Assembly (NCBI RefSeq): GCF_013177695.1
Contig: NZ_WOEY01000153.1
Coordinates: forward strand, 1 to 64,000
DNA from: Paraburkholderia solitsugae
Lineage (GTDB): Bacteria; Pseudomonadota; Gammaproteobacteria; Burkholderiales; Burkholderiaceae
Length of the DNA: 64,000 nt
Direction of reading: 5' to 3'
The notes below the pieces were generated by a model. It did not search any database. It was given only the letters and a program-made list of their open reading frames with translations, and was not told where the DNA came from. Positions 1-8,436 of the stretch are shown here, piece after piece. A program made the translations under genes and the position numbers. Numbering within the stretch: the stretch's first letter is position 1; every line of letters starts with the position of its first letter.

Positions 1-53
1 TCCAACTGTTTGCGCTGTGCTTCGCTCAGCTCAACTTTCGCCGCGATTCTCAT
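1..53 (-). CDS. IS630-type transposase, N-terminal end only (cut by window edge)
   Basis: The minus strand from 53 reads MRIAAKVELSEAQRKQL, which resembles the N-terminus of IS630/Tc1-mariner-like transposases, where a helix-turn-helix region follows. The rest lies outside the window. The start is supported by a GGAGGGAG Shine-Dalgarno sequence just upstream. Only 17 residues are visible, so the family call rests on this short match plus the apparent insertion next to a TA dinucleotide. Confidence 0.6.
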   Translation of the reverse strand, partial: MRIAAKVELSEAQRKQL

Positions 54-122
54 GAGTTCTCCCTCCATGTACATGGAGACTCACAAATCGCGATTAAGTT
101 GCATTATTTGTGACGCATCACA
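1..122 (-). mobile_element. End of an IS630-like insertion sequence
   Basis: The stretch between the transposase start and the interrupted hydrolase gene (about 54-122) is the element end. It contains an 8-bp inverted repeat, TCACAAAT at 81-88 and ATTTGTGA at 106-113, and a perfect 16-bp palindrome CTCCATGTACATGGAG at 63-78. Hydrolase coding sense stops at a TA at 123-124, consistent with the TA target preference known for this family. The other end lies outside the window, so the exact boundary is inferred. Confidence 0.55.
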
Positions 123-249
123 CTAGTTCGTCGACAACGCCGTCCCATGTACGGGACGATCCGCCCCAGTAGTGAAGAAACACGAGAGCCAGTTTGCCGT
201 CCCCCTGCTCCCTGACGTTAATCCTTGTGTCTCTCGTACGGATGTCCAT
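118..249 (-). pseudogene. Alpha/beta hydrolase, 5' fragment truncated by the IS
   Basis: An ATG at 249 (AAGGAG six to eight bases upstream) opens a frame beginning MDIRTRDTRINVREQGDG and containing LVFLHYWGGSSRTWDGV, the first strand and oxyanion-hole region (HYWGGS, a variant of the HG-x-P/G motif) of an alpha/beta hydrolase. Coding sense ends after about 42 residues at the IS boundary; a TGA supplied by the element follows at 118-120. Complete members have roughly 250-280 residues, so the nucleophile and catalytic histidine are absent here. The remainder may lie beyond the IS, outside the window. Confidence 0.7.
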
Positions 250-713
250 TGCGATGCTCCTTGATCTGATGTGCCAACGGCACGGTAGTGGATCGATTCG
301 GGTTGAACCCGAACCATGGAGGCATCTTAGATTCCGTCGCCTTACTTGATAATCACCCTTCTGTTATCAGCAGTCGATCATGGGGAGATCGAATTGTGGT
401 GCTACCAGGGAGAGAAAGTCTAGCTAAACAACGGCATCGGCTCGCGCGATCGGCGCATTGGCAGCGGCGGCCATTTTGCCGACCATAACAGTACCTTTCC
501 CGATGGGTCGGCTCACGGAGCAACGAACTTCTTCGGTATGGAACTATCATCTGGCAGGATATGTGCAAACCTCAATCAATAGGATAGGTTCATTGCAACC
601 TGTCTGTGGACCGATGTTCTCCGACGCATTAGGGCGTCCAGTCAGGAATTCATTGACTTTCGGCTTGGGAACGCACTACGACGCGCTGCGCAGCATCAGC
701 AATCCGAAATAGT
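250..713. other. Intergenic stretch with one strong palindrome; no gene recognised
   Basis: Several overlapping short open frames occur on both strands, but none has a convincing ribosome-binding site, family motif or codon pattern. The part next to 249 should hold the promoter of the broken hydrolase. A weaker dyad, AGGTT-N6-AACCT, lies near 584-599. Confidence 0.5.
297..313. promoter_or_regulatory. 17-bp perfect palindrome upstream of the broken hydrolase
   Basis: TTCGGGTTGAACCCGAA is a perfect dyad with one central base, centred 56 bp upstream of the hydrolase start codon at 249. The position and symmetry suit an operator for a dimeric repressor. No regulator gene is visible nearby, so its protein is unknown. 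Confidence 0.4.
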
Positions 714-1016
714 TCACATCTGATTCTGGCGTTGGCATGCTCGCAGGATCTGTTGAACCGCAAATTCGTCTCTCACGTTCTGCACATTCTGCAGGACACA
801 CACGTGATACGATTTTTCGCGAGGCAAGAGCTGCTCGCCGTTTCTGTAAAGCGCTTCGCACGAGCGTCTGATCACGCCTGCCGCCATGCTGCTTTGGCTG
901 TTCCTCAGCGATTGCAGGATGCATTGATCGTAGTCTGGATTGTCGGTGCCGAGCGCCAGGGCCGAGAGCGGCGAGGCGAGCGTGATCGAGAGAAGCAGAT
1001 AGGCGAGGTTACGCAT
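714..1016 (-). CDS. Small secreted four-cysteine protein (VF_A0006-like)
   Basis: The product has 100 residues, with an N-terminal signal peptide (about residues 1-22, MRNLAYLLLSITLASPLSALA). The mature part is two similar repeats, each holding a Cys pair: Cys32-x20-Cys53 and Cys73-x20-Cys94. The repeats share the pattern C-x-L-Q-N/S-x-x-N and end in R-x-C or R-A-C. This resembles the VF_A0006 family of four-cysteine proteins, whose function is unknown. The open frame continues 38 codons further upstream, but the signal peptide fixes the start at 1016. Two disulfides in the periplasm or outside the cell are likely (inference). Confidence 0.75.
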   Translation of the reverse strand: MRNLAYLLLSITLASPLSALALGTDNPDYDQCILQSLRNSQSSMAAGVIRRSCEALYRNGEQLLPREKSYHVCVLQNVQNVRDEFAVQQILRACQRQNQM

Positions 1017-1576
1017 GGATTCTGGGCGAGACGCAGGGATGAAGGCGGGTAATCGTACCATCGCATTTCGATGTTCTCGATGTAATGACCGGCTAAAATC
1101 GACCTCCGAAATCACGTAGTACTGAGCCACGTTCGGATCTCGTTCAGTAGTTCAGTCGGCCTCGATCCGAGCCCAAAAAGACCTTCGCGGGCTCAGCTCG
1201 ACCCCAAAAGAGACTAAGGCAACTTGGAGAAAGGCAATGGCGTGCGCGGCGAGGCGATGTATGTCATCGCTGGCGAGCGTGTGTTCGAGGTGCGCGCGTA
1301 ATCTACCGCTCGCGCGCGACGACCGCATATAGTTCGGACTTCTATTCGGTCAGCATCGTCGCGGTGACGACGTCTGCGTCTGTAGCGTGTTCTACTCGAT
1401 CGACGCACTCGCGGCGATCCTGCTGCCGGCACGCGCACACGGCGCGACTGCGCTTGTGCTTGTCTGTGGCAGGTGCTCCGCGCAGGGGCGCACACCTCGA
1501 CCGGTGCAGCCGCTTATGTGCGGCCGTTTTCACGCCCTGCACGCGGCGTGCGGACTGAATGTCTCTGCCCGACTCA
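1017..1576. other. Intergenic stretch, no recognisable gene
   Basis: Only overlapping short frames rich in Arg, Ala and Cys occur here, as expected from GC-rich non-coding DNA. No ribosome-binding site, motif or repeat was found. Confidence 0.5.
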
Positions 1577-1849
1577 CTATTGAGCTGCTGTGAGCTTGAG
1601 TCCCGGCCGCGACACCTGTGAGGTGTCCTGTTGACCTTTGCGCTGATCCGCCACCTGCTCGATGCCGTTTTTTATGACGTCTTCGCAAAAGGCCAGACGG
1701 GCACGGTAGTAATCCGCATGTAACTGCGCATCAAGGATGCGTTGCTCCGCCTGGAAAAGCTCCAGACGCAGTTCTCGCAACGCTCTTTCGGCTTGTTTCT
1801 CCGGAGTGAGCGCATTGTGCAAAGCCCAGTTTGCAATCCACCTCAGCAT
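1577..1849 (-). CDS. Small hypothetical helical protein (90 aa)
   Basis: Start ATG at 1849 is preceded by a strong AGGAGG. The 90-residue product begins MLRWIANWALHNALTPEKQ. Residues about 15-70 are rich in Glu, Arg, Leu, Gln and Ala with heptad-like spacing, suggesting a long amphipathic helix or coiled coil. The tail is polar and probably unstructured. There is no signal peptide; the short Trp/Ile-rich N-terminus could act as a membrane-binding helix. The family is not recognised. The frame stays open upstream of the chosen start, but only this ATG has a good ribosome-binding site. Confidence 0.6.
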   Translation of the reverse strand: MLRWIANWALHNALTPEKQAERALRELRLELFQAEQRILDAQLHADYYRARLAFCEDVIKNGIEQVADQRKGQQDTSQVSRPGLKLTAAQ

Positions 1850-2721
1850 GGCGAAATCCTCCTGTCGTTGGATGCTCTCCTCTGCCACGACTAAGGCTAT
1901 CAAAATCCGGCGAAGGCGTGTGTTAAATAATATTTTCACGCCGCCTGTTGCAAATACAGCACACGACTCCTTCCGCGTGTCGATTTTGTGCACACGCCCG
2001 ATCGCCAACGGATTACAAATCTTTGTCGAGCAGTTCCCGCCGATCACGTTGCGCATCTAACTTGTGATCTTCGCGACCGGCTGTAGTCGCCCCTGAAGGG
2101 ACATTCGCTATGACCGAAAGCAGCCATTTGATAGCTGCCGAATGACAGCACATACGTACCAGGGGCACGGACGCTAGCAGATCACGTGGAATGGTTCCCA
2201 GCACGCCGCCGCCCAGTGCGCACTAAGTCCACAACATTGGCAAGCACCAGAATAAAGATCGACGCGTTTATAGCATCCTTCAAGTCAAACGTCACTCGAT
2301 CCAGCACGGAGCGCGACGGGTTGCTTGAGTCGTAATACGTCTGAACTATAGCGCCAACCGGATGCGATAGGCTGCTGCATTCGGTCAGTGGAATCGAAAT
2401 CGGCTGCTCAGGCAGTCGAGGGTATTGTTCGCTCACTTGACACCGGGCTCGCTAATGGGTGTCAACGATTCACGCTGAAATGTCGATTGGCTGCCTCTAG
2501 CCGACCTCCGTCCCAAGCGATCATCGGTACCCGCCCCAATATGATCGCAGCCGGGTTGACCGCGTTGCATGCCATCGCATAGCATCCAGAATAGCGGTGC
2601 AGGCCGCTTCCGGGTCCGCGGAAAGGGTTGAACCCACCTGTCGCAGCGCGTCACCTATCTCACCATCCTTTGTGCTGGCGGTATTGCGGACCTTCGGCCA
2701 TCAAATGCACGAGGATCCGAC
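1850..2721. other. Long gene-poor stretch; one weak small frame at 2182-2436
   Basis: No clear gene was found. A minus-strand frame at 2182-2436 (84 codons, GTG start, no Shine-Dalgarno sequence) contains one hydrophobic segment but matches no family I recognise, so it is not called. Mixed base composition and many short overlapping frames suggest decayed or intergenic DNA at the edge of the accessory region. Confidence 0.45.
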
Positions 2722-4389
2722 ATGAAGAAGCTGCCTCCCAAGGCCAATCTTGACCATTTGAAGAAGCAGGCGAAAGAGTTGTTGCGTCTCTACCGCAACG
2801 GCAACGCAACAGCGATCGCGCGCTTCGTCCATCATCTTCCCGCCGCCGCGCACCGCACGGATAGTGAAGTGGCTGCGCTTCAACTTCGTCTGCACGATGC
2901 GCAGTCCTGCATCGCGCGCGAGTATGGTTTTTCTTCCTGGGCCGATCTCGCCCTGTATGTCGAAACAAGCGCATTCGCCCATCACGAACAGGCGGTTCTG
3001 ATACACCGCTGGCTTGGCCTCGCCTATGGTGGCGACGTCACCGGCACCTATGACGCGGCACGGCCACGCGTCGCAGTTCAGCTCCTGCAGGAACACCCCG
3101 ACCTTCTCGCAACCGACCCTTACGTCGCCTGCGCAGCGGGGCATCTCGAGGTGGTGGCCCGGACAATCACAGCCGATCCGGATTGGACGAACCGTGCGGG
3201 AGGAACACTAAATCTCCCGCCGCTGGTCGCCGTGACACACTCACGCCTGGGACTACTGCCGGAGTTCATTTCAGGAGTACGCGAGTGCGCGCAGCATCTT
3301 CTGCAAGCCGGGGCCAACCCCAACGAGCGTATCGGTAACCGGTTTCCACCGGCTTCACTGGCAACCCCCGACGAGATGGGTCCACTGTCCGCCCTTTACG
3401 GTGCGGCTGGCGTGGTCCGCGATCCGGCTCTCACGGAGATGCTCCTGAAGGCCGGCGCCGACCCCAATGACGGCGAATCGCTCTATCACTCGCTGGAAAA
3501 CCCCGACTGCACGCGCCTGCTGCTCCGGTACGGCGCGCGCGTGACAGGCACGAATGCGTTGCGGCGAGCGCTTGACATGCCGGACCCGGCCCCGCTCGAA
3601 CTGCTGCTGGCTCATGGCGGTGACGCTAACGAACCGGCTGGAGAAGGACCCACGAAAGTCTGGGGGGCTCCGCTGCTGCGTGCGATCGCTGTGAGCCGAT
3701 CGCCTCGCCATATTGCCGCACTGCTTGCGGCCGGCGCCGATCCCACGGCGCGGACGCCCGCCGGCGTCAGTGCCTGGCGGCTGGCGACGCAGGTCGGTCT
3801 ACCCGAGGTCGTGGAACTCTTGCGCGGCTACGGGGTGGAAGAGGATCTCTCCGCCGAGGATGACTTCGTGGCGGCGTGTGCCCGCGCTGACGCGACCGAG
3901 GCGCGCCGCATCCAGGCACGACATCCGGACCTGCCAGGCTCGCTGCCGGAAGACCGGTTTCGGCTACTGCCCGACGCCGCGGCATGGGGATCCAGCGCGG
4001 CGGTCAAAGTCATGGTCGAACTCGGCTGGCCCATCGCCGCGCGTGGAGGAGACTGGGACGCGACGGCGCTGAACCACGCTGTCTTTCGTGGCGACGCGGA
4101 GCTGACGGCTTTTCTGCTCTCTCGCGGAGCTAGCTGGCGTGAGACGCAAGGCTTCGGAGACGATGTGCTCGGCACGCTGTCCTGGGGCTCCGTGAACGAG
4201 CCAACCGGGCCAGAGAACCCCGACTGGATCGGTTGTGCTCGCGCGCTGGTCGCTCACGGACTTCCCACGATGGAGCGGGATCCGTCAAACCCGGAACGGC
4301 TACTCATCGAAGGTCAGCCCAAACGGTTTTCTGAGGGAGTAACGGAGGTTTTGCTGGGAGATCGAGGCGCAACCTCTGAACCAAGCTAA
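2722..4389 (+). CDS. Ankyrin-repeat protein (555 aa)
   Basis: The N-terminal 80 residues form a conserved leader, with a LDHLKKQAKELLRLYRNG segment and a REYGFSSWADL motif often found ahead of bacterial ankyrin arrays. From about residue 120 to 500 several degenerate ankyrin repeats follow, recognisable by LLQAGANPNER, LLKAGADPNDG, LLLAHGGDANEP, LLAAGADPTARTP and FLLSRGASW. No signal peptide or membrane segment is seen, so a cytoplasmic protein-binding role is likely. The binding partner is unknown. The gene stands alone, and its stop codon abuts a phospholipase C remnant, which suggests it sits at a recombination junction. Confidence 0.8.
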   Translation: MKKLPPKANLDHLKKQAKELLRLYRNGNATAIARFVHHLPAAAHRTDSEVAALQLRLHDAQSCIAREYGFSSWADLALYVETSAFAHHEQAVLIHRWLGLAYGGDVTGTYDAARPRVAVQLLQEHPDLLATDPYVACAAGHLEVVARTITADPDWTNRAGGTLNLPPLVAVTHSRLGLLPEFISGVRECAQHLLQAGANPNERIGNRFPPASLATPDEMGPLSALYGAAGVVRDPALTEMLLKAGADPNDGESLYHSLENPDCTRLLLRYGARVTGTNALRRALDMPDPAPLELLLAHGGDANEPAGEGPTKVWGAPLLRAIAVSRSPRHIAALLAAGADPTARTPAGVSAWRLATQVGLPEVVELLRGYGVEEDLSAEDDFVAACARADATEARRIQARHPDLPGSLPEDRFRLLPDAAAWGSSAAVKVMVELGWPIAARGGDWDATALNHAVFRGDAELTAFLLSRGASWRETQGFGDDVLGTLSWGSVNEPTGPENPDWIGCARALVAHGLPTMERDPSNPERLLIEGQPKRFSEGVTEVLLGDRGATSEPS

Positions 4390-4392
4390 CCT

Positions 4393-4626
4393 GTGTCATT
4401 GCAGCGGGCCGTGCACGTTCACGGTGGCGTCGAATGCATATCGCAAGGACGGGCCGTGGACGTTTTCGGTAAAAGCCTGCGGTGTCGCACGAACTGGTCT
4501 GTCGTGGAGAGCGGCAACTGGTACGACTTCAGTGTCACGGTCGATGTGCAATCTACGTTCTTACGTCGCTTCGCAGGGTGGTTAGAGAACGGCAGGGATC
4601 TGATCAGCGATCCGGCTGCAGCGTGA
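4393..4626 (+). pseudogene. Phospholipase C C-terminal remnant, frameshifted
   Basis: The frame ending at 4626 contains NWSVVESGNWYDFSVTV and FLRRFAGWLENGRDLISDPA, closely resembling the C-terminal domain (DUF756) of bacterial non-haemolytic phospholipases C. Just upstream, in another frame (about 4410-4480), CTFTVASNAYRKDGPWTFSV matches the preceding part of the same domain. The domain is therefore present but split by a frameshift, and about 600 residues of catalytic domain are missing. The formal GTG start at 4393 lies in the wrong frame for the first half. The remnant begins directly after the ankyrin gene. Confidence 0.7.
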
Positions 4627-4721
4627 GCCGGCGAAGAGCGATATGACCGGGATTCGCAATGGTGGTCGGAGGAGCACAATGACCAATCCGGCCAAACCTC
4701 TCTCGCGGACGAAACGCCCGA

Positions 4722-6653
4722 TCAGGGCGTCCAGCGATAAACGGTGATGCTGGAACCCTTGACGTTGTTCTTCGTGACCACGTACTCGCCCGTCGATCGA
4801 AGGTATGCCCTGATGCCGTACATCGAATCGAGGGCGCTGCTGGCGTCCACGGTACCGGTACTGGTGTTGACCAGCGTGGCGTCGAGGTTGCCTGTAGCGA
4901 GATTGAAGGCGTCGATGTTCGGCAAAGCTTGCCCGGTGCCGAACCAGTAGCCGACGAAGAGATAGCTGCCGGCCGCGTCAATCGACTTGGCGCCGGCGTG
5001 GGTGAGGTTAATCACCGGATTGGGTGCCGTGGTGTTGCCCGCGCTCCAGCCGTGATACACCTCGATCCGCGTGCCTATCGACGTCCAGTCCGTACTCCCG
5101 ACAATGCCCTGTCCGAGAATCATGGTGTCGCTGTCCGCGAGGTAGACGATGCGCGTCAACGGCTTGATGCTCTCGGGAATGCGGATGGGGATACCGGGTC
5201 CCCATGTTGGCTTGCCGCTGGCATCGAAGCCGGTCAGTGGGTAGTGGTAGATGTAACCGGTCTTGTCGAGGCCAGCCCACACGCCCCCCTTGCTGTCGAT
5301 GCAGAATCCGTCCCTGACCGATGCGGTCGTATTGAATGCCGTACCGGGAAGCGTGGCGTCCGGTATTGCGATGTAGCCATTCGCAGCATTGAAGTGGAAG
5401 AAGTAGAAGGTATCGGGATTCTGGCTGGTCGCCACGAGGATTCGGTTCGCACCGACGGTGGCAAGTTGACCGAAGTGTTCATCTCGTGCGCGATCGTTCA
5501 TGTTGATGCGCGGGTCCGACGGGTAGGTGAACGGATCGACAGTGTTCGCTACGAAGGTTCCCCCAGCGGTGCCGGTGTAGATGTTGGTGCCGCCATAGAA
5601 GTAGACGCCGTCGGTACCCGGGTCCGGAGCGGCGATCCCCTCAAAGTTGAGAGACTGAAGCTTCCATTGCAGGTGACCCGAACTGCTGTAGGAGTGAATG
5701 TCGGTGCCGCCGTTCCGACCGAGGTCCCAGGCGCCGCCCCACGGGTTGTTGAGCACATAGAGGTTACCTGCAGTGTCCTTGCCGATGCCAGCGACGCGGG
5801 TGAAGCGCTTGTCACCAACCTGGCCTTTGATTCCCGTCGTGGTGTCGAGATAACCGCCCTGAATGCCGAATGTACCGGCCAGTGTCGGCGTGCCCGAGAG
5901 CTTGTAGCGCTTGCTGTTCATGTCGGGGCCCTCGTCCCCGACCATGAGCTGCCCCGACGACGCATCGAAATAGAGCGCCGATGGCTGCGAGCCGCTGGGC
6001 ATCCGGATGGTGTTCAACAGGGCGCCGGTCGGGCTGAACCCGACGATCGAGCCCTCACTCTTCTGCGCGACCCAGACGTTGCCTGTGCCATCCAGTGCGA
6101 GAGCGCCTGGGCCCGAGACGTTGATGTCCCGCTTCCAGACACCGTCGGTCGTGAAGATCCGGACGCGATTGCCATAGAAGTCGCTCGCATAGAGGAGCGA
6201 GCCCGCCGTGGCGAGTCCGGTGACGACGTCGACCCGAGGCAGGTTGTTGAACGCACTGACCTGAATCAAAAGATCGCGGGTCCTAGTGGTGCGGTTGTAT
6301 CGTCCCACCGCACCACTTCCGTACGTCCCGCCGGGCTGCAGTGCCACGAAGATCGACGTCGCGTTGCCCGTGATCGCACCGCCCTGAAACTCGCCGTGCG
6401 CGCCGATCGAGCCGAGGCTCTTGCCGTTCTGGTAGATAGCAACGCCACCCTCGTACTCGTCCCACATGGAGGCCGTATAGATGACGCCCTCGGGGGCGAT
6501 CCACATGGAACGCGCGGTGTTACCCACATGGGCGGCAAGGGTGCCATAGGTATTCGCCAACCAGTCGGTGGTGTTTCCTGCCTGACAGGCCGGCGCAATC
6601 GTGGCGATCGCTGCGGCGAAGAGCGCAGCACGAATTCGCTTTTTCTCGACCAT
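4722..6653 (-). CDS. Secreted NHL/SMP-30-like beta-propeller protein
   Basis: The product has about 643 residues, with a signal peptide (MVEKKRIRAALFAAAIATI, cleavage probably after ACQA). The mature protein has repeated short strands with motifs such as GPGALALDGTGNVWVAQ, VAGIGKDTAGNLYVLNN and DGFCIDSKGGVWAGLD, typical of NHL or SMP-30/gluconolactonase-type propellers. Enzymatic residues cannot be assigned with confidence. The start at 6653 was chosen over 6683 because GGAGAG lies eight bases upstream and the signal peptide begins there. It is an isolated gene; its role may be binding or hydrolysis of an extracellular ligand (inference). Confidence 0.7.
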   Translation of the reverse strand: MVEKKRIRAALFAAAIATIAPACQAGNTTDWLANTYGTLAAHVGNTARSMWIAPEGVIYTASMWDEYEGGVAIYQNGKSLGSIGAHGEFQGGAITGNATSIFVALQPGGTYGSGAVGRYNRTTRTRDLLIQVSAFNNLPRVDVVTGLATAGSLLYASDFYGNRVRIFTTDGVWKRDINVSGPGALALDGTGNVWVAQKSEGSIVGFSPTGALLNTIRMPSGSQPSALYFDASSGQLMVGDEGPDMNSKRYKLSGTPTLAGTFGIQGGYLDTTTGIKGQVGDKRFTRVAGIGKDTAGNLYVLNNPWGGAWDLGRNGGTDIHSYSSSGHLQWKLQSLNFEGIAAPDPGTDGVYFYGGTNIYTGTAGGTFVANTVDPFTYPSDPRINMNDRARDEHFGQLATVGANRILVATSQNPDTFYFFHFNAANGYIAIPDATLPGTAFNTTASVRDGFCIDSKGGVWAGLDKTGYIYHYPLTGFDASGKPTWGPGIPIRIPESIKPLTRIVYLADSDTMILGQGIVGSTDWTSIGTRIEVYHGWSAGNTTAPNPVINLTHAGAKSIDAAGSYLFVGYWFGTGQALPNIDAFNLATGNLDATLVNTSTGTVDASSALDSMYGIRAYLRSTGEYVVTKNNVKGSSITVYRWTP

Positions 6654-6923
6654 GACTGATGCTCTCCAGAATGTAGTGATCATTCACGTGAATGGTCGGC
6701 CAGCCAGATTTCAAATTCGTGATCGGTGACCCACGTATGACCATAAGCAACTCATTGCGCCTTTACAAGCCGCACCGCGACTTTCCATGCGGACGTGAGT
6801 TGCGGTCTCCCCTCTCCTTCGCGCGCAACAGGTAATATTTCGCGTTGTCCTGGCGTATCGCTATGCATAGCGAATGAATCAGGGTGTTTTGACCGTTACC
6901 AAAAGAACATAGGGGTGGACTCA

Positions 6924-7463
6924 ATGAATCGAAAAGAAATCAAAACCCAGGTCGTGCAGCTTCTATCGGATGGCGTTGCGAAATCCGAAGTGTTCACCAG
7001 GCTGGCGGGACAAGGCGTCAAGGATCGCCTGCTTGCATATTTAATCGCTGCGCACGCAGATCCTCAGCGATGCCGTGCAAACCGCCGCCATCTGATTGCC
7101 GTTCGGGTCATCGCCTGGCTGCAGGTGATTGTTGGTCTGTTGGCGGGATATGCTGTTGGCAGCGAGATATCTGCGGTGGCGGGGTTGATCGTCGCGGGGG
7201 TGGCTGTGGCGATTTCCCTGTTGTTCGTCTGGGGTTTTTCGAAGAACAATGTCGGCGCCTACAACGCCTATCTGATCTTGGCGATTACGCAATTGCCAAG
7301 GCAGTTCACGGACTTTGCGGAACGTCCAGTGTCAACGTTGATTGGTTGTCTGATCGGTCTGGCGTTGTTCGCCTATATCTGGTACGTCAGAACCCGGATC
7401 TTCCCTGATTTCAATTTCACTGCACCTAAAAAAATGAATGGGAAGTACGTCTTTTCGGAGTAA
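6924..7463 (+). CDS. Hypothetical membrane protein (179 aa)
   Basis: Start ATG at 6924 is preceded by AGGGGTGGA. The soluble N-terminus (about 60 residues, with a SDGVAKSEVFTRLAGQGV segment) is followed by four hydrophobic stretches near residues 58-76, 80-102, 110-125 and 135-155. The C-terminus is short and polar. This is a small inner-membrane protein with a helical cytoplasmic head. The family is not recognised and it has no operon partner. Confidence 0.6.
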   Translation: MNRKEIKTQVVQLLSDGVAKSEVFTRLAGQGVKDRLLAYLIAAHADPQRCRANRRHLIAVRVIAWLQVIVGLLAGYAVGSEISAVAGLIVAGVAVAISLLFVWGFSKNNVGAYNAYLILAITQLPRQFTDFAERPVSTLIGCLIGLALFAYIWYVRTRIFPDFNFTAPKKMNGKYVFSE

Positions 7464-7625
7464 CCCATCGGGCAGTGACAGCCGCCGCGAGATGCCGTCC
7501 TTTGGGACGGCGAAATTTCTACCGATATGTGACGCAGTTCATTCGTCTCGGAACGGTTGATTTCGCAAATGGTCGAACTCGATTCGCGCCTGTTCAACCC
7601 GAATTCGTCAACACGAGGGGTAGAC

Positions 7626-8300
7626 ATGAAAGCAATCGAAAGCATGCGTTCGTCCATGCATATTGGCTCGCGGGCGGCCGTGTGCCTGCTGGCGGCGGGG
7701 TTTGCCGCTTCAACCAGCTCCGCGGCCGGTGCAGAGTCCATCCTTCTGCCTCAGGATGCGCCGCACTACAGGACCGGAGACAACTGGACCTATCTGTGGT
7801 CCGACCTGCTGTCCGGAAAGAGTAAAACCATCACGCAAACCGTGACGTCCGTCCATGCCGATGGGAGTGCATCTCTTCAGATAGGACCCGGAGGCGGGCA
7901 CGTAGAACTGACCTCTGAAGCAAACGTGATTCCCAACGAGGCCGCCCAGCACGCCTGCGGTATCGCGCTTCATTTTCCGCTGCGAGCCGGAACGCGCTAT
8001 GAGGCGGACTGCCAGGCCTCCGGCGAAGCGGGCACGACTGTGCTGCGGCGAGCCCAGTGCGAAGTGCAAGGTGTGGAGGAGATCAAGACAAGGGCAGGCT
8101 CATTCTCCGCGATCAGGATCAGGATGACGGGGGTCTGGTCGCCGCAATCTGGCGTTGGGGGTGGACCGATGGAGGAGACACTGTGGTATGCCCCGACCGT
8201 CAAGCGCGTTGTCCGCGAGGAGTTTCAAGGCCGCATGGCCGGAAAGGGCGCACCCGCGACGACCGCAACCGAACTGGTGCGTTACGCGGTGAAACCATAG
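7626..8300 (+). CDS. Secreted hypothetical protein (224 aa)
   Basis: A signal peptide spans about residues 1-36 (hydrophobic core AAVCLLAAGFAAST, cleavage near SAAGA). The mature part has alternating beta-strand patterns, two cysteines (AQHACG and EADCQ) that could pair, and a late ETLWYAPTVKRVVREEF segment. That segment is reminiscent of DUF3108-like periplasmic proteins, whose C-terminus reads LWLDPETGLPVR or similar. Function unknown. The ATG at 7626 is preferred over the upstream in-frame 7557 because the signal peptide follows it directly. Confidence 0.6.
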   Translation: MKAIESMRSSMHIGSRAAVCLLAAGFAASTSSAAGAESILLPQDAPHYRTGDNWTYLWSDLLSGKSKTITQTVTSVHADGSASLQIGPGGGHVELTSEANVIPNEAAQHACGIALHFPLRAGTRYEADCQASGEAGTTVLRRAQCEVQGVEEIKTRAGSFSAIRIRMTGVWSPQSGVGGGPMEETLWYAPTVKRVVREEFQGRMAGKGAPATTATELVRYAVKP

Positions 8301-8436
8301 CGCGCGGCCTTCTTCCCGAAGCCCGCTGGCGACTAGAAGAATTAGCGGCATCTGGCGTGTCGTCGGCTGTTTCGGCCGCCGAAATTGGAGAGTCAGCGCG
8401 CGGGTGAACGGACTTTGCCGTCCACCGCCACTTACG

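Noticed and set aside
2182..2436. Possible 84-residue membrane-like protein
   Set aside because: GTG start without ribosome-binding site and no recognisable family; left as unassigned.
4929..6659. 576-codon plus-strand frame opposite the beta-propeller gene
   Set aside because: It is the GC-rich shadow of the minus-strand gene, which has a signal peptide and ribosome-binding site.
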